Assembly (NCBI RefSeq): GCF_000265245.1
Contig: NZ_AJKS02000012.1
Span: 32,399-96,398 of the forward strand
DNA: 64,000 nucleotides
DNA from: Halomonas smyrnensis AAD6
Lineage (GTDB): Bacteria; Pseudomonadota; Gammaproteobacteria; Pseudomonadales; Halomonadaceae
Direction of reading: 5' to 3'
Shown here: one piece after another, positions 39,527 through 49,923 of the stretch
Layout of the letters: each line of letters opens with the position of its first letter
Numbering within the stretch: position 1 is the stretch's first letter
Translations under genes and position numbers: made by a program
Notes under the pieces: generated by a model
The model's database searches: none
What the model was told of the DNA's origin: nothing
The model's input: the letters and a program-made list of their open reading frames with translations, nothing else

Positions 39527-39617
39527 GGAGCCTCCTATCACGTCTATTGGCGGACGCCATTTACCCAAACGTCGAAACGTCGGGTATCATACACGCGCGA
39601 CGCAAAAGGGACCATGT

Positions 39618-40385
39618 ATGAAAATCGCCACCATCAATGTGAATGGCATCCGAGAGGCGGTGGGTCGGGGCTTTCTCGACTGGCTGGCCAACCAGGATGC
39701 CGATGTCGTCTGCGTGCAGAATCTCAAGGCCAAGAGCTTCGAGCTCGACGACAGCATCCTCTATCCGGAAGGCTACGAGGGCTACTTCCTCGATGCCGAG
39801 CAGGACGGCTTCTCGGGCGTCGGCCTGTACTGCCGCAAGATCCCCAAGGCGATCATGTATGGCCTCGGCTTCCCGCAGTGCGACCACGAGGCACGCTTCC
39901 TGCAGGCCGACTACGACCGTTTCAGCATCGCCAGCTTCCTGATGCCCGACGGCAGCGATCCGGCCGCCAAGCAGGCCTTCATGGCCCAGTACCAGGAATA
40001 CCTGTCGAAGATGGCCCGCAAGCGCCGCGAGTACATCATCGCCGGCACCTGGCACATCGCCCACAAGACCATCGACCTGGAAAACTGGGCCGATAACCAG
40101 ACGACCCCCGGCTTCAAGCCCGAGGAGCGCGCCTGGATGGATCAGGTGCTCGGCCCGACCGGCTTCATCGACACCTTCCGCGAGATCAACCGCGATGCCG
40201 GCGAGTACACCTGGTGGCCGGCGCTGGATCAGGACCAGCCCCGCGAACGCCAGGAAGGCTGGCGCATCGACTACCAGCTGGTCGGCCCCAACTTCCGCCG
40301 CCACGTGGTGGACGCCTGGATCGACTACGACGCGACCTTCTCCGAGTACGCGCCGCTGATCGTCGAGTACGACCTGCCGCTGTAA
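39618..40385 (+). CDS. crc: Catabolite repression control protein Crc (inactive ExoIII fold)
   Basis: Crc works with Hfq to block translation of catabolic mRNAs carrying A-rich motifs. The 255-residue protein has the exonuclease III fold (INVNGIREAVGRGFLDWL, WRIDYQL) but the catalytic residues are gone: the active-site Glu is Asn35 (VCVQNLKA), the GDxN motif reads GTWH (143-146) and the SDH motif reads SEY (242-244). Loss of these residues, together with pyrE divergent and rph next door as in Pseudomonas, supports Crc over a nuclease. Automatic annotation would probably call it exodeoxyribonuclease III. Confidence 0.85.
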   Translation: MKIATINVNGIREAVGRGFLDWLANQDADVVCVQNLKAKSFELDDSILYPEGYEGYFLDAEQDGFSGVGLYCRKIPKAIMYGLGFPQCDHEARFLQADYDRFSIASFLMPDGSDPAAKQAFMAQYQEYLSKMARKRREYIIAGTWHIAHKTIDLENWADNQTTPGFKPEERAWMDQVLGPTGFIDTFREINRDAGEYTWWPALDQDQPRERQEGWRIDYQLVGPNFRRHVVDAWIDYDATFSEYAPLIVEYDLPL

Positions 40386-40421
40386 CGCGTCTCCCTTCGT
40401 CGCCGTCATGCCCCGGGCATG

Positions 40422-40457
40422 ACGCAGCACGCCGGCCTGATGGCCGGCGTGCTGCGT
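40422..40457. terminator. Terminator between crc and rph
   Basis: A perfect 16-bp stem (40422-40437 with 40442-40457) around TGAT. A second hairpin (40404-40424) shares its GAC bases, so the two compete. T content is low in both directions. Confidence 0.7.
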
Positions 40458-40521
40458 TAGGGAACCGCGGATGGTCTGCAACGCTCGCGACGACAATCCG
40501 CGTTCCCGGAATGAAGGCTGC

Positions 40522-41259
40522 TCAGCCGCGGATGCCCAGCGCCTCGCGCTGATGCGCGAACAGCGAGGCCCCGGCCTGCTCCGCCAGGTCGAGCATGGCG
40601 TCGAGCTCGGCGCGGCTGTAGGTGCCGGACTCGGCGGTGCCCTGCACCTCGATCAGCCCGCCGCCCTCGGCCATCACCACGTTCATGTCGGTGCCGGCGC
40701 GGGAGTCCTCGGGGTAGTCCAGGTCGACCACCGGCACGCCGTTGTAGATGCCCACCGAGACCGAGCCGATCAGCTGATGGAAGGGGTCGGCCTTGATCAG
40801 CTTCTCGCGCTGCAGATAGCGCACGGCGTCGATCAGCGCCACGCAGCCGCCGGTGATCGACGCGGTACGGGTCCCGCCGTCGGCCTGGATGACGTCGCAG
40901 TCCACGGTGATGGTGTACTCGCCGAGCTTCTTCAGGTTCACCGCCGCGCGCAGCGAGCGGCCGATCAGCCGCTGGATCTCCAGCGTGCGGCCGCCCTGCT
41001 TGCCGCGGGTCGCCTCGCGGCCGCCGCGGGTGTGGGTGGCACGGGGCAGCATGCCGTACTCGGCGGTCACCCAGCCCTGCTTCTTGCCGCGCAGCCAGCG
41101 CGGCACGCCGGCCTCGACGCTGGCGTTGCACAGCACCTTGGTATCGCCGAACTCGACCAGCACCGAGCCCTCGGCGTGGCGGGTGTAGTCGCGGGTCAGG
41201 CGGATCTCGCGGGGCTCGTCAGCGGCGCGCCCGCTGGGGCGCCGGAAGTCCTCGGCCAT
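40522..41259 (-). CDS. rph: Ribonuclease PH
   Basis: Phosphorolytic 3'-5' exoribonuclease that trims tRNA 3' ends. The 245-residue protein has the RNase PH landmarks [15 protein letters not shown] at the N-terminus, [34 protein letters not shown], and [19 protein letters not shown]. Full length suggests an active enzyme, unlike the frameshifted E. coli K-12 copy. It is divergent from yicC, with crc convergent downstream. Confidence 0.96.
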   Translation of the reverse strand: MAEDFRRPSGRAADEPREIRLTRDYTRHAEGSVLVEFGDTKVLCNASVEAGVPRWLRGKKQGWVTAEYGMLPRATHTRGGREATRGKQGGRTLEIQRLIGRSLRAAVNLKKLGEYTITVDCDVIQADGGTRTASITGGCVALIDAVRYLQREKLIKADPFHQLIGSVSVGIYNGVPVVDLDYPEDSRAGTDMNVVMAEGGGLIEVQGTAESGTYSRAELDAMLDLAEQAGASLFAHQREALGIRG

Positions 41260-41369
41260 GTCAGCTCTCTCGCAGTCGGAAATGGATGGCCCGCCATTCT
41301 ACACGGCCTGAAGGGGGAATCGGTTACACTGACTCGCCCCGACCCCGACCTACCCACAAGGAGCCCGCC

Positions 41370-42233
41370 ATGGTGCACAGCATGACCGCCTTCTCACGGC
41401 AGGATCGCGACGCCGACTGGGGCCGGCTGCAACTGGAACTGCGGTCGGTCAACCAGCGCTATCTCGACCCTCACTTCCGCCTGCCCGAGGCCCTGCGCGA
41501 TCTCGAGCCCGGCTTCCGCGACGGCCTGAGAAGCCGCCTGGCCCGTGGCAAGGTCGAGTGCACGCTGCGCTTCGAGCCCGCCGAGCGCCGCGCCGAGGCC
41601 AGCGTCGATCATGCCAAGCTGCGCGCCCTGGGCGCGGCGCTGGGCGAGGTGCGCGAGGCCGTGCCCGAGGCGCCGATGCCCGACGCCCTGGCGCTGCTCG
41701 ACCATCCCGGCGTGCTCGAGGCGCCCGGGCTCGATCTCGAGGCGATCAAGGCCGAGGCCAACGCCCTGTTCGACGCCGCCCTGGCCGACCTGGTCGCCGG
41801 CCGCGCCCGGGAGGGCGAGCAGCTCGCCGAGCTGATCCGCGAGCGGCTGGTCGGCATCCGCGCCCAGGTCGACGAGGTCCGCGGCCTGCTGCCGACGATC
41901 CTCGAGCGCCAGCGCGGCCAGCTGCTCGACCGGCTGGCCGAGATGCGCGCCGAGCTCGACCCCCAGCGCCTGGAGGCCGAGCTGGTGCTGCTGGCCCAGA
42001 AGGCCGATGTGGCCGAGGAACTCGACCGGCTGGAGACCCACGTCGGCGAGGTCGAGCGCCAGCTCAAGCAGAAGGGCCCGATCGGCCGCCGCCTGGACTT
42101 CCTGATGCAGGAGCTCAATCGCGAGGCCAACACCCTGTCATCGAAGTCGGTGGTCGCCGAGACCACTCGCTGCGCGGTGGAGCTCAAGGTGCTGATCGAG
42201 CAGATGCGCGAACAGATCCAGAACATCGAGTGA
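41370..42233 (+). CDS. yicC: YicC family endoribonuclease/RNA-decay factor
   Basis: A 287-residue YicC protein: N-terminal YicC_N domain beginning MVHSMTAFSRQD with LELRSVNQRYLDPHFRLPE, and C-terminal DUF1732 ending RRLDFLMQELNREANTLSSKS. Family members in E. coli and Bacillus are linked to RNA turnover, including sRNA decay. The ATG at 41370 follows AAGGAG by 6 bases. It is divergent from rph and lies upstream of gmk, as in many gammaproteobacteria, but here an MFS gene is inserted between yicC and gmk. Confidence 0.93.
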   Translation: MVHSMTAFSRQDRDADWGRLQLELRSVNQRYLDPHFRLPEALRDLEPGFRDGLRSRLARGKVECTLRFEPAERRAEASVDHAKLRALGAALGEVREAVPEAPMPDALALLDHPGVLEAPGLDLEAIKAEANALFDAALADLVAGRAREGEQLAELIRERLVGIRAQVDEVRGLLPTILERQRGQLLDRLAEMRAELDPQRLEAELVLLAQKADVAEELDRLETHVGEVERQLKQKGPIGRRLDFLMQELNREANTLSSKSVVAETTRCAVELKVLIEQMREQIQNIE

Positions 42234-42310
42234 GGCGACACCGCGCCCGCCCTCCGGGCCTCTTCGCTTCCTAACGACATCTGCGTTATACTTTTGTAGT
42301 AATTTTACGC

Positions 42311-42337
42311 GACCCTGACTCCGTCAGGGTCTTTTTT
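42311..42337 (+). terminator. Terminator/attenuator before the MFS gene
   Basis: GACCCTGA (42311-42318) pairs with TCAGGGTC (42324-42331) around CTCCG, followed by TTTTTT. It ends 17 bp before the MFS start codon and lies close behind a TATACT hexamer (42287-42292), so it may be an attenuator rather than the yicC terminator. Confidence 0.88.
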
Positions 42338-42354
42338 ATTTCCCGAGGTCTACC

Positions 42355-44245
<1,891 letters not shown>

Positions 44246-44371
44246 GCGCGGCCGCGGCGCTTGTCAGGCGAGCCGGGCGTCGAGTAATCTAACCCCTCTA
44301 TTCATCGGTGAATCCCCGGGGCGCAGCGGCGCCGGCCGGGGCTTCGCCCGTCAGCATTCAGGAAGGCATCC

Positions 44372-44635
44372 ATGGCGCGTGTTACCGTCGAAGACTGTCT
44401 GGAAAACGTCGAAAATCGCTTCAAGCTGGTGATGATCTCCACCCAGCGCGCTCGCCAGCTGGCCCGCGGCTCCCGCGATGCCCTGCTGCCCTGGGAAAAC
44501 GACAAGCCCACCGTGATGGCGCTGCGCGAGATCGCCGACGGCCTGGTCGACTCCAGCGTGCTGGACGAGCCGATCGAAGCCGCCCCGGCGCGTCCGCGCC
44601 CCGAAGGCGAACCGGGCATCCCCGCCGAGGAGTGA
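44372..44635 (+). CDS. rpoZ: RNA polymerase omega subunit
   Basis: Omega binds the beta-prime subunit and forms part of a ppGpp site on RNA polymerase. The 87-residue protein begins [20 protein letters not shown] and has [10 protein letters not shown], with the typical acidic/proline-rich variable C-terminus. It sits between gmk and spoT, 54 bp before the latter. Confidence 0.96.
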   Translation: MARVTVEDCLENVENRFKLVMISTQRARQLARGSRDALLPWENDKPTVMALREIADGLVDSSVLDEPIEAAPARPRPEGEPGIPAEE

Positions 44636-44689
44636 TGCCGGCGTCGCCGCCATCCGCACGGCCATCACGTAACCTTCAGGGCACGCCGC

Positions 44690-46822
44690 ATGTTCACCAT
44701 CGATGACCTGGCCGACCGCCTCGGCGGCTACCTCCCCCAGGACGAGATCCAGCAGGTCAAGCGTGCCTTCTACTACGCCGAGCAGGCCCACGACGGCCAG
44801 CGTCGTCGCTCCGGCGAGCCCTATGTGACCCATCCCCTGGCGGTGGCCAACATCCTGGCCAACATGCACATGGACCATCAGAGCCTGATGGCCGCCATGC
44901 TGCATGACGTCATCGAGGACACCGGCGTCTCCAAGCAGGCCCTGGGCGCGCAGTTCGGCGAGGCCGTGGCGGAGCTGGTCGACGGCGTCTCGAAGCTGAC
45001 CCAGATCACCTTCGAGGACAAGGCCGTCGCCCAGGCCGAGAACTTCCAGAAGATGGTGATGGCGATGTCCCGGGACATCCGGGTGATCATCGTCAAGCTG
45101 GCCGACCGGCTGCACAACATGCGCACCCTGGGCGCGCTGCGCCCGGAGAAGAAGCGCCGCATCGCCCGCGAGACGCTGGAGATCTACGCCCGCATCGCCA
45201 ACCGGCTGGGCATCAACACCATCCGCGTCGAGCTCGAGGACCTCTCGTTCCAGGCCATCCACCCGATGCGCGCCGAGCGCATCAAGCGCGCCGTGGCCAG
45301 CGCCCGCGGTCACCGCCGCTCGGCGATCCGCCAGGTCCAGGACACCCTGCAGAACAGCCTCGACGAGGAAGGCCTGAGCGGCTCGGTGATGGGCCGTCAG
45401 AAGCACCTGCTGTCGATCTACAAGAAGATGCGCGACCAGAAGAAGTCGTTCGCCGAGATCATGGACGTGTTCGGCTTCCGCATCATCACCGACGACGTCG
45501 ACAGCTGCTATCGCATCCTCGGCATGGTGCACAACCTCTACAAGCCGGTGCCCGGACGCTTCAAGGACTACATCGCCATCCCCAAGGCCAACGGCTACCA
45601 GAGCCTGCATACCACGCTGTTCGGCAGCGGCGGCATGCCCATCGAGGTGCAGATCCGCACCCGCGAGATGGAGGCCATGGCCAACAACGGCATCGCCGCC
45701 CACTGGCTGTACAAGGCCGGCCAGACCGATCATCCGATCGCCGAGGGCAGCCACGCCCGGGCCCGCTCCTGGATCAAGGGGCTGCTCGAGATGCAGCGCC
45801 ACGCCGGGGATTCGCTGGAGTTCATCGAGCACGTCAAGAACGACCTGTTCCCGGACGATATCTACGTGTTCACGCCCAAGGGCGACATCATGGAGCTGCC
45901 CCAGGGCGCCACGGTGATCGACTTCGCCTACAGCGTGCACACCGACATCGGCAACAGCTGCATCGCCTGCCGCATCGACCGCCATCTGGCCCCGCTCTCC
46001 ACCCGGCTCGAGAGCGGCCAGACGCTGGAGATCATCACCGCCCCTGCCGCCAGGCCCAGCTTGGCCTGGCTCAACGTGGTGGTCACCGCCAAGGCGCGCT
46101 CGGCCATTCGCCACGCGCTCAAGCACCAGCAGCACACCGAGGCCGTGCAGCTCGGCCGCCGTCTGCTGAACAAGGCGCTGGCGGAGTTCGAGACCAGCCT
46201 CGAGGAGCTGCCCGGCGGGCCGATGGCCACGCTGCTGGCCGAGCTCGAACTGAAGAGCCAGGACGCCCTGCTGGAATCGATCGGCCTCGGTGCCCGGGTC
46301 GCCCACGTGGCCGCCCGGCGCCTGGTCGACCTGCATCACGGCGAGCAGCTGCCGACCGTGGAGAGCTCGCCCCAGGAGGGGCCGATCGTGATCAGCGGCG
46401 CCGAGGGCATGGTGATCAAGTTCGCCCGCTGCTGCCATCCGCTGCCCGGCGACCCGGTCATCGGCCACCTCTCGGTGGGCAAGGGCATCGTCGTCCACCG
46501 CACCGAGTGCCGCAACCTGGCCGAGCTCAAGAGCGACCCGGACAAGCTGTTCGCCCTCGAGTGGTCCGATCAGGCCGACGAGGATTTCCCGGTGCCGCTG
46601 CGCCTGGAGATCGAGAGCCGCCGCGGACTGGTGGCGGAGCTGGCCAGCCTGGTCACCGACGCCGAAGCCAACATCGAGCGCATCGGCATCGAGGAGCGCG
46701 ACGCCCGGCTGTCGATCGTCAACCTGACCCTGTCGGTGCGCAACCGCGTACACCTGGCGCGCATCATCAAGCGCCTGCGCAACCTGTCCCACGTCGGCAA
46801 GATCACCCGCCTGGGCAATTGA
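44690..46822 (+). CDS. spoT: Bifunctional (p)ppGpp synthetase/hydrolase SpoT
   Basis: Controls the alarmone (p)ppGpp. The 710-residue protein has an HD hydrolase domain (LHDVIEDTGV near residue 65), the synthetase domain with the RFKDYIAIPKANGYQSLHT motif of the bifunctional RxKD class (near 290), a TGS domain (residues about 390-450, VFTPKGDIMELPQGATVIDFAY), a helical region, a conserved CCHPLPGD segment and a C-terminal ACT domain. It is the usual SpoT of gammaproteobacteria in its usual gene order. A terminator follows. Confidence 0.96.
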   Translation: MFTIDDLADRLGGYLPQDEIQQVKRAFYYAEQAHDGQRRRSGEPYVTHPLAVANILANMHMDHQSLMAAMLHDVIEDTGVSKQALGAQFGEAVAELVDGVSKLTQITFEDKAVAQAENFQKMVMAMSRDIRVIIVKLADRLHNMRTLGALRPEKKRRIARETLEIYARIANRLGINTIRVELEDLSFQAIHPMRAERIKRAVASARGHRRSAIRQVQDTLQNSLDEEGLSGSVMGRQKHLLSIYKKMRDQKKSFAEIMDVFGFRIITDDVDSCYRILGMVHNLYKPVPGRFKDYIAIPKANGYQSLHTTLFGSGGMPIEVQIRTREMEAMANNGIAAHWLYKAGQTDHPIAEGSHARARSWIKGLLEMQRHAGDSLEFIEHVKNDLFPDDIYVFTPKGDIMELPQGATVIDFAYSVHTDIGNSCIACRIDRHLAPLSTRLESGQTLEIITAPAARPSLAWLNVVVTAKARSAIRHALKHQQHTEAVQLGRRLLNKALAEFETSLEELPGGPMATLLAELELKSQDALLESIGLGARVAHVAARRLVDLHHGEQLPTVESSPQEGPIVISGAEGMVIKFARCCHPLPGDPVIGHLSVGKGIVVHRTECRNLAELKSDPDKLFALEWSDQADEDFPVPLRLEIESRRGLVAELASLVTDAEANIERIGIEERDARLSIVNLTLSVRNRVHLARIIKRLRNLSHVGKITRLGN

Positions 46823-46826
46823 GTCT

Positions 46827-46868
46827 CAGCGCCCCCGTCCGTCGCGGTCGCGGCGGACGGGGGCGCTG
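46827..46868 (+). terminator. Terminator after spoT
   Basis: A perfect 15-bp stem (46827-46841 with 46854-46868) closes a 12-base loop and is followed by TCATT. ridA, 44 bp on, may rely on read-through or its own promoter. Confidence 0.8.
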
Positions 46869-46912
46869 TCATTGGACACCCCCATCATCGCCAACAACAC
46901 ATGGAGCACACC

Positions 46913-47302
46913 ATGAGCAACAAGGCCGTCATCAACACCGACCAGGCACCCGCCGCCATCGGCCCCTACTCCCAGGCCATCAAGGCCGGCAACACCGTCT
47001 ACATGTCCGGCCAGATCCCGCTGGACCCGGCCACCATGGAGATCGTCTCCGACGACTTCGAGGCCCAGGCCCGCCAGGTCTTCGCCAACCTGAAGGCCGT
47101 GGCCGAGGAAGCCGCCGGCGGCCTCAAGGACGTGGTCAAGCTGAACCTCTACCTGGTGGACCTGGACAACTTCGCCATCGTCAACGGCATCATGGAAGAG
47201 TTCTTCGACGCGCCCTACCCGGCCCGCGCCGCCGTCGGCGTCAAGGCCCTGCCCAAGGGCAGCCAGGTCGAGGCAGAGGCCGTGCTGGTCATCGGCGACT
47301 AA
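46913..47302 (+). CDS. ridA: RidA family 2-iminobutanoate/2-iminopropanoate deaminase
   Basis: Hydrolyses reactive enamine/imine intermediates released by PLP enzymes. The 129-residue protein contains [25 protein letters not shown] near residue 14, the catalytic arginine in [22 protein letters not shown], and normal length. The ATG at 46913 is chosen because GGAG at 46903-46906 sits 6 bases upstream; a 4-codon longer start exists. It follows spoT, as in Pseudomonas. Confidence 0.95.
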   Translation: MSNKAVINTDQAPAAIGPYSQAIKAGNTVYMSGQIPLDPATMEIVSDDFEAQARQVFANLKAVAEEAAGGLKDVVKLNLYLVDLDNFAIVNGIMEEFFDAPYPARAAVGVKALPKGSQVEAEAVLVIGD

Positions 47303-47311
47303 GGAAAGGCT

Positions 47312-47432
47312 GATTCATTGCTGCGCTCGAGATCCTGGCCGCCGGCGGTGCTCGCTATCCTCATGTAGCAGGCTACACTCCGGTAGCTGCGCTCCGGCGG
47401 CGACCAGCCTCTCCTCGCTCGCGACATGAATC
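47312..47432. repeat. Large imperfect inverted repeat (MITE/REP-like)
   Basis: A 121-bp palindromic element fills the ridA-thpR gap. Its ends are GATTCAT (47312-47318) and ATGAATC (47426-47432), inner blocks CTGGCCGCCGGCGG and CCGGCGGCGACCAG pair with two mismatches, and the centre is GTAGC-AG-GCTAC (47365-47376). No ORF of interest is inside. It looks like a non-autonomous mobile repeat or an intergenic structure element; other copies were not found in this window. Confidence 0.65.
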
Positions 47433-47471
47433 CTCGCTTTCCGTTACCTCTCTGAAGAGAGCCTTCCTACC

Positions 47472-48029
47472 ATGCGCCTGTTTCTGGCCCTGGTACCGCC
47501 GCCGGCCCTGCGCCGGCGGCTCGGCGTTCTGGCCGATACCGCCCGCTCCCGCTGCGGCGGCCGGCGCATGCCGGACGACAGCGTTCACCTCACGCTCGCC
47601 TTCCTCGGCGAGCAGCCCGACGCCCGGGCCACGGCCATCGCCGACTGGCTGACGCGTTTCACCCTGCTTCCCGGCCACTGGCGACTCGACCGCTGGGGCC
47701 AATTCCGCCGTCCGGGCATCGTCTGGGTCGGCGGCGCCGAGCCCGATCCGGCACTCGTCGGCCTGCAGCACCAGCTGTGGGAGGGGCTCGAGCGGCTCGG
47801 CGTCGAGGGGCGCCCCGAGCGCTTCGTGCCGCATGTCACCCTGCTGCGCCGGGCCGCAAGGCCGCCCGGCCAGGACCTGCCGGCCGTGTCGCTGGACTGG
47901 ACGTATTCGCGCGTCGAGTTGATCCGCTCGACCGTCACCCCGCGGGGCAGCCGCTATGCGTGCCTGGCGCGCACGCCCGGGCCGCTCCCGGGCGTGTCGG
48001 CCGACGGCCGGAGGGAGGAGGGGCGCTAG
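47472..48029 (+). CDS. thpR: RNA 2',3'-cyclic phosphodiesterase
   Basis: 2H phosphoesterase that opens 2',3'-cyclic phosphates on RNA ends; also described as 2'-5' RNA ligase. The 185-residue protein begins MRLFLALVPPPALRRRL and carries both H-x-T-x motifs: HLTLAFLGE (near residue 37) and HVTLLRR (near 120). Its stop codon overlaps the stop of the convergent oxidoreductase gene. Confidence 0.92.
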   Translation: MRLFLALVPPPALRRRLGVLADTARSRCGGRRMPDDSVHLTLAFLGEQPDARATAIADWLTRFTLLPGHWRLDRWGQFRRPGIVWVGGAEPDPALVGLQHQLWEGLERLGVEGRPERFVPHVTLLRRAARPPGQDLPAVSLDWTYSRVELIRSTVTPRGSRYACLARTPGPLPGVSADGRREEGR

Positions 48030-48901
48030 GTGGTGGCCTCGGGCAGGTAGCCACCCTCGCGCAGCACCTGCAGATAGCCCTCGCGGAAGGTGGGGAAGCG
48101 GAAGCGATAGCCGCTCTCGATCAGGCGGGCGTTGTCGCAGCGCTTGCTGGCCCGGCGGCGCAGCGGCGACTGGATGGTCTCGGTGGCCTCGACCTTGAGC
48201 TGCTTGGCCAGCCAGGCCATCACCTCGTGGAGCGGCGCCGGCTCGCAGTCGCTGGCCAGATACAGCTCATGCAGCGACTCGCCGGCCTGCGCCCGCCCGA
48301 TGAGATGGGCCAGCACCCCGGCGCAGTCGTCGCGATGGATGCGGTTGGAGTACATCGGCGGCGTGGCGGCGGCGATGCGCCCCTCGCCGACCTGGCGGAT
48401 CAGGCGGTCGCGCCCCGGGCCGTAGATGCCGGAGAAGCGCACCACCGTGCCCGGCAGGTCGTGATCAATCAGCGCCTGCTCGGCCTCGCGCATCAGCGCG
48501 CCGGAGAAGCCGCCCGGCTCGGTGGGGCTTGCCTCGTCCACCGTCTCGCCGCCCTGCTGGGCGTAGACGCTGGTGGAGGAGACGAAAAAGACGTGCCTCG
48601 GCGGGTGCCGGCGGGCGCCGAACTCGGCCAGCACCGCCTTGAGCCCGTCCGGATAGGCCGCCCGATAGGCCTCCTCCTCGAAGCGGTCGGCGCTGACCAC
48701 GTAGACCAGCACCTCCGCGTCCGGCAGCTCGGCCAGCGCCGCGGCGTCGCCGAGATCCGCCGACACCGCCTTCAGGCCGCTGTCGGCCAGCTTGGCGGCA
48801 TCGCGGCGCACCCCGATGACCTTGTGGCCGTCCGCCTTGAGCTCCCGGCCCAGCGTCGTGCCGATATCACCACAACCCAGAATCAGCGTCGTTGTCTTCA
48901 C
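48026..48901 (-). CDS. SDR family NAD(P)-binding oxidoreductase (YeeZ-like)
   Basis: A 291-residue extended short-chain dehydrogenase-type protein. The N-terminal Rossmann motif ILGCGDIGTTLGREL is followed by SSTSVYAQQGG (the active-site Ser/Tyr region) and GTVVRFSGIYGPGRDRLI. It resembles E. coli YeeZ, whose substrate is unknown. It is divergent from oxyR, with about 100 bp between them, so peroxide control is possible but not shown. Confidence 0.82.
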   Translation of the reverse strand: MKTTTLILGCGDIGTTLGRELKADGHKVIGVRRDAAKLADSGLKAVSADLGDAAALAELPDAEVLVYVVSADRFEEEAYRAAYPDGLKAVLAEFGARRHPPRHVFFVSSTSVYAQQGGETVDEASPTEPGGFSGALMREAEQALIDHDLPGTVVRFSGIYGPGRDRLIRQVGEGRIAAATPPMYSNRIHRDDCAGVLAHLIGRAQAGESLHELYLASDCEPAPLHEVMAWLAKQLKVEATETIQSPLRRRASKRCDNARLIESGYRFRFPTFREGYLQVLREGGYLPEATT

Positions 48902-49002
48902 CTTTCCCTCGCCCCCTGATAAAAAGTCCCTATGACGACCTCGGGGTGCCCTATGGGTGGGGCCCGCGACACATCGACAATCGAGGAAGCCCCGGCACCG
49001 AA

Positions 49003-49923
49003 ATGACTCTAACAGAACTCCGTTACATCGTAACCCTGGCCCAGGAACGCCACTTCGGCCGCGCCGCCGAACACTGCTTCGTGTCCCAGCCGACCCTCTC
49101 GGTGGCGGTCAAGAAGCTGGAGGAAGAACTGGGCGTGGCACTGTTCGAGCGTTCCAAGTCCACCGTACAGGTCACGCCGCTGGGCGAGAAGATCGTCGAG
49201 CAGGCCCAGCGCGTGCTGGAACAGAGCAGCGTGATCAAGGAGCTCGCCAGCGCCGGCCGCGACCAGCTGGCCAGCCCGCTGCGCATCGGTGCCATCTATA
49301 CCGTCGGCCCCTACCTGTTCCCGCACCTGATCCCGGAGCTGACCCGCCGCGCGCCGCAGATGCCGCTCTACATCGAGGAGGGCTTCACCGGCGAGCTGCG
49401 GCGCAAGCTGCGCAGCGGCGAGCTCGACGCCATCATCGTCGCGCTGCCCTTCACCGAGACCGACGTGGTCACCAAGCCCCTCTACGAGGAGGCCTTCGAC
49501 GTGCTGATGCCGGCCGACCACGCCTGGGCCGAGCGCGAGAGCATCGACAAGGAGAACCTGCTGCAGGAGCGCCTGCTGCTGCTCGGCGAGGGCCACTGCT
49601 TCCGCGACCAGATCCTCGAGGCCTGCCCGGCGATCAGCCAGAAGCTCAACAGCCCCAACAACACCCTGACCGCCGAGGGCGGCTCGCTGGAGACCATCCG
49701 TCACATGGTCGCCTCGCGGCTCGGCATCACCGTGCTGCCGCGCTCGGCGATCGGCACCGGCCACTACGAGAGCGGCCTGCTCACCAGCCGACCCTTCACG
49801 CCGCCCGGCCCCGGGCGCACCGTGGCCATCGCCTGGCGCGCCAGCTTCCCGCGGCCCCAGGCCATCGACGCGGTGACCGACGCCATCGCCCACTGCCGCG
49901 CGGCCACGACCGAGCCGGCATGA
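49003..49923 (+). CDS. oxyR: Hydrogen-peroxide-responsive LysR regulator OxyR
   Basis: Redox-switched activator of peroxide defence genes. The 306-residue protein has a LysR winged helix (TLTELRYIVTLAQERHFGRAAEHCFVSQPTLS) and the two redox cysteines nine residues apart in GHCFRDQILEAC, equivalent to Cys199/Cys208 of E. coli OxyR. The start at 49003 fits the family N-terminus. Its stop overlaps the recG start (ATGA), the oxyR-recG pair known from pseudomonads. Confidence 0.96.
   Translation: MTLTELRYIVTLAQERHFGRAAEHCFVSQPTLSVAVKKLEEELGVALFERSKSTVQVTPLGEKIVEQAQRVLEQSSVIKELASAGRDQLASPLRIGAIYTVGPYLFPHLIPELTRRAPQMPLYIEEGFTGELRRKLRSGELDAIIVALPFTETDVVTKPLYEEAFDVLMPADHAWAERESIDKENLLQERLLLLGEGHCFRDQILEACPAISQKLNSPNNTLTAEGGSLETIRHMVASRLGITVLPRSAIGTGHYESGLLTSRPFTPPGPGRTVAIAWRASFPRPQAIDAVTDAIAHCRAATTEPA

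Noticed and set aside
39618..40385. Exodeoxyribonuclease III annotation
   Set aside because: Catalytic Glu, Asp, Asn and His positions are all substituted, and the pyrE/rph neighbourhood matches Crc.
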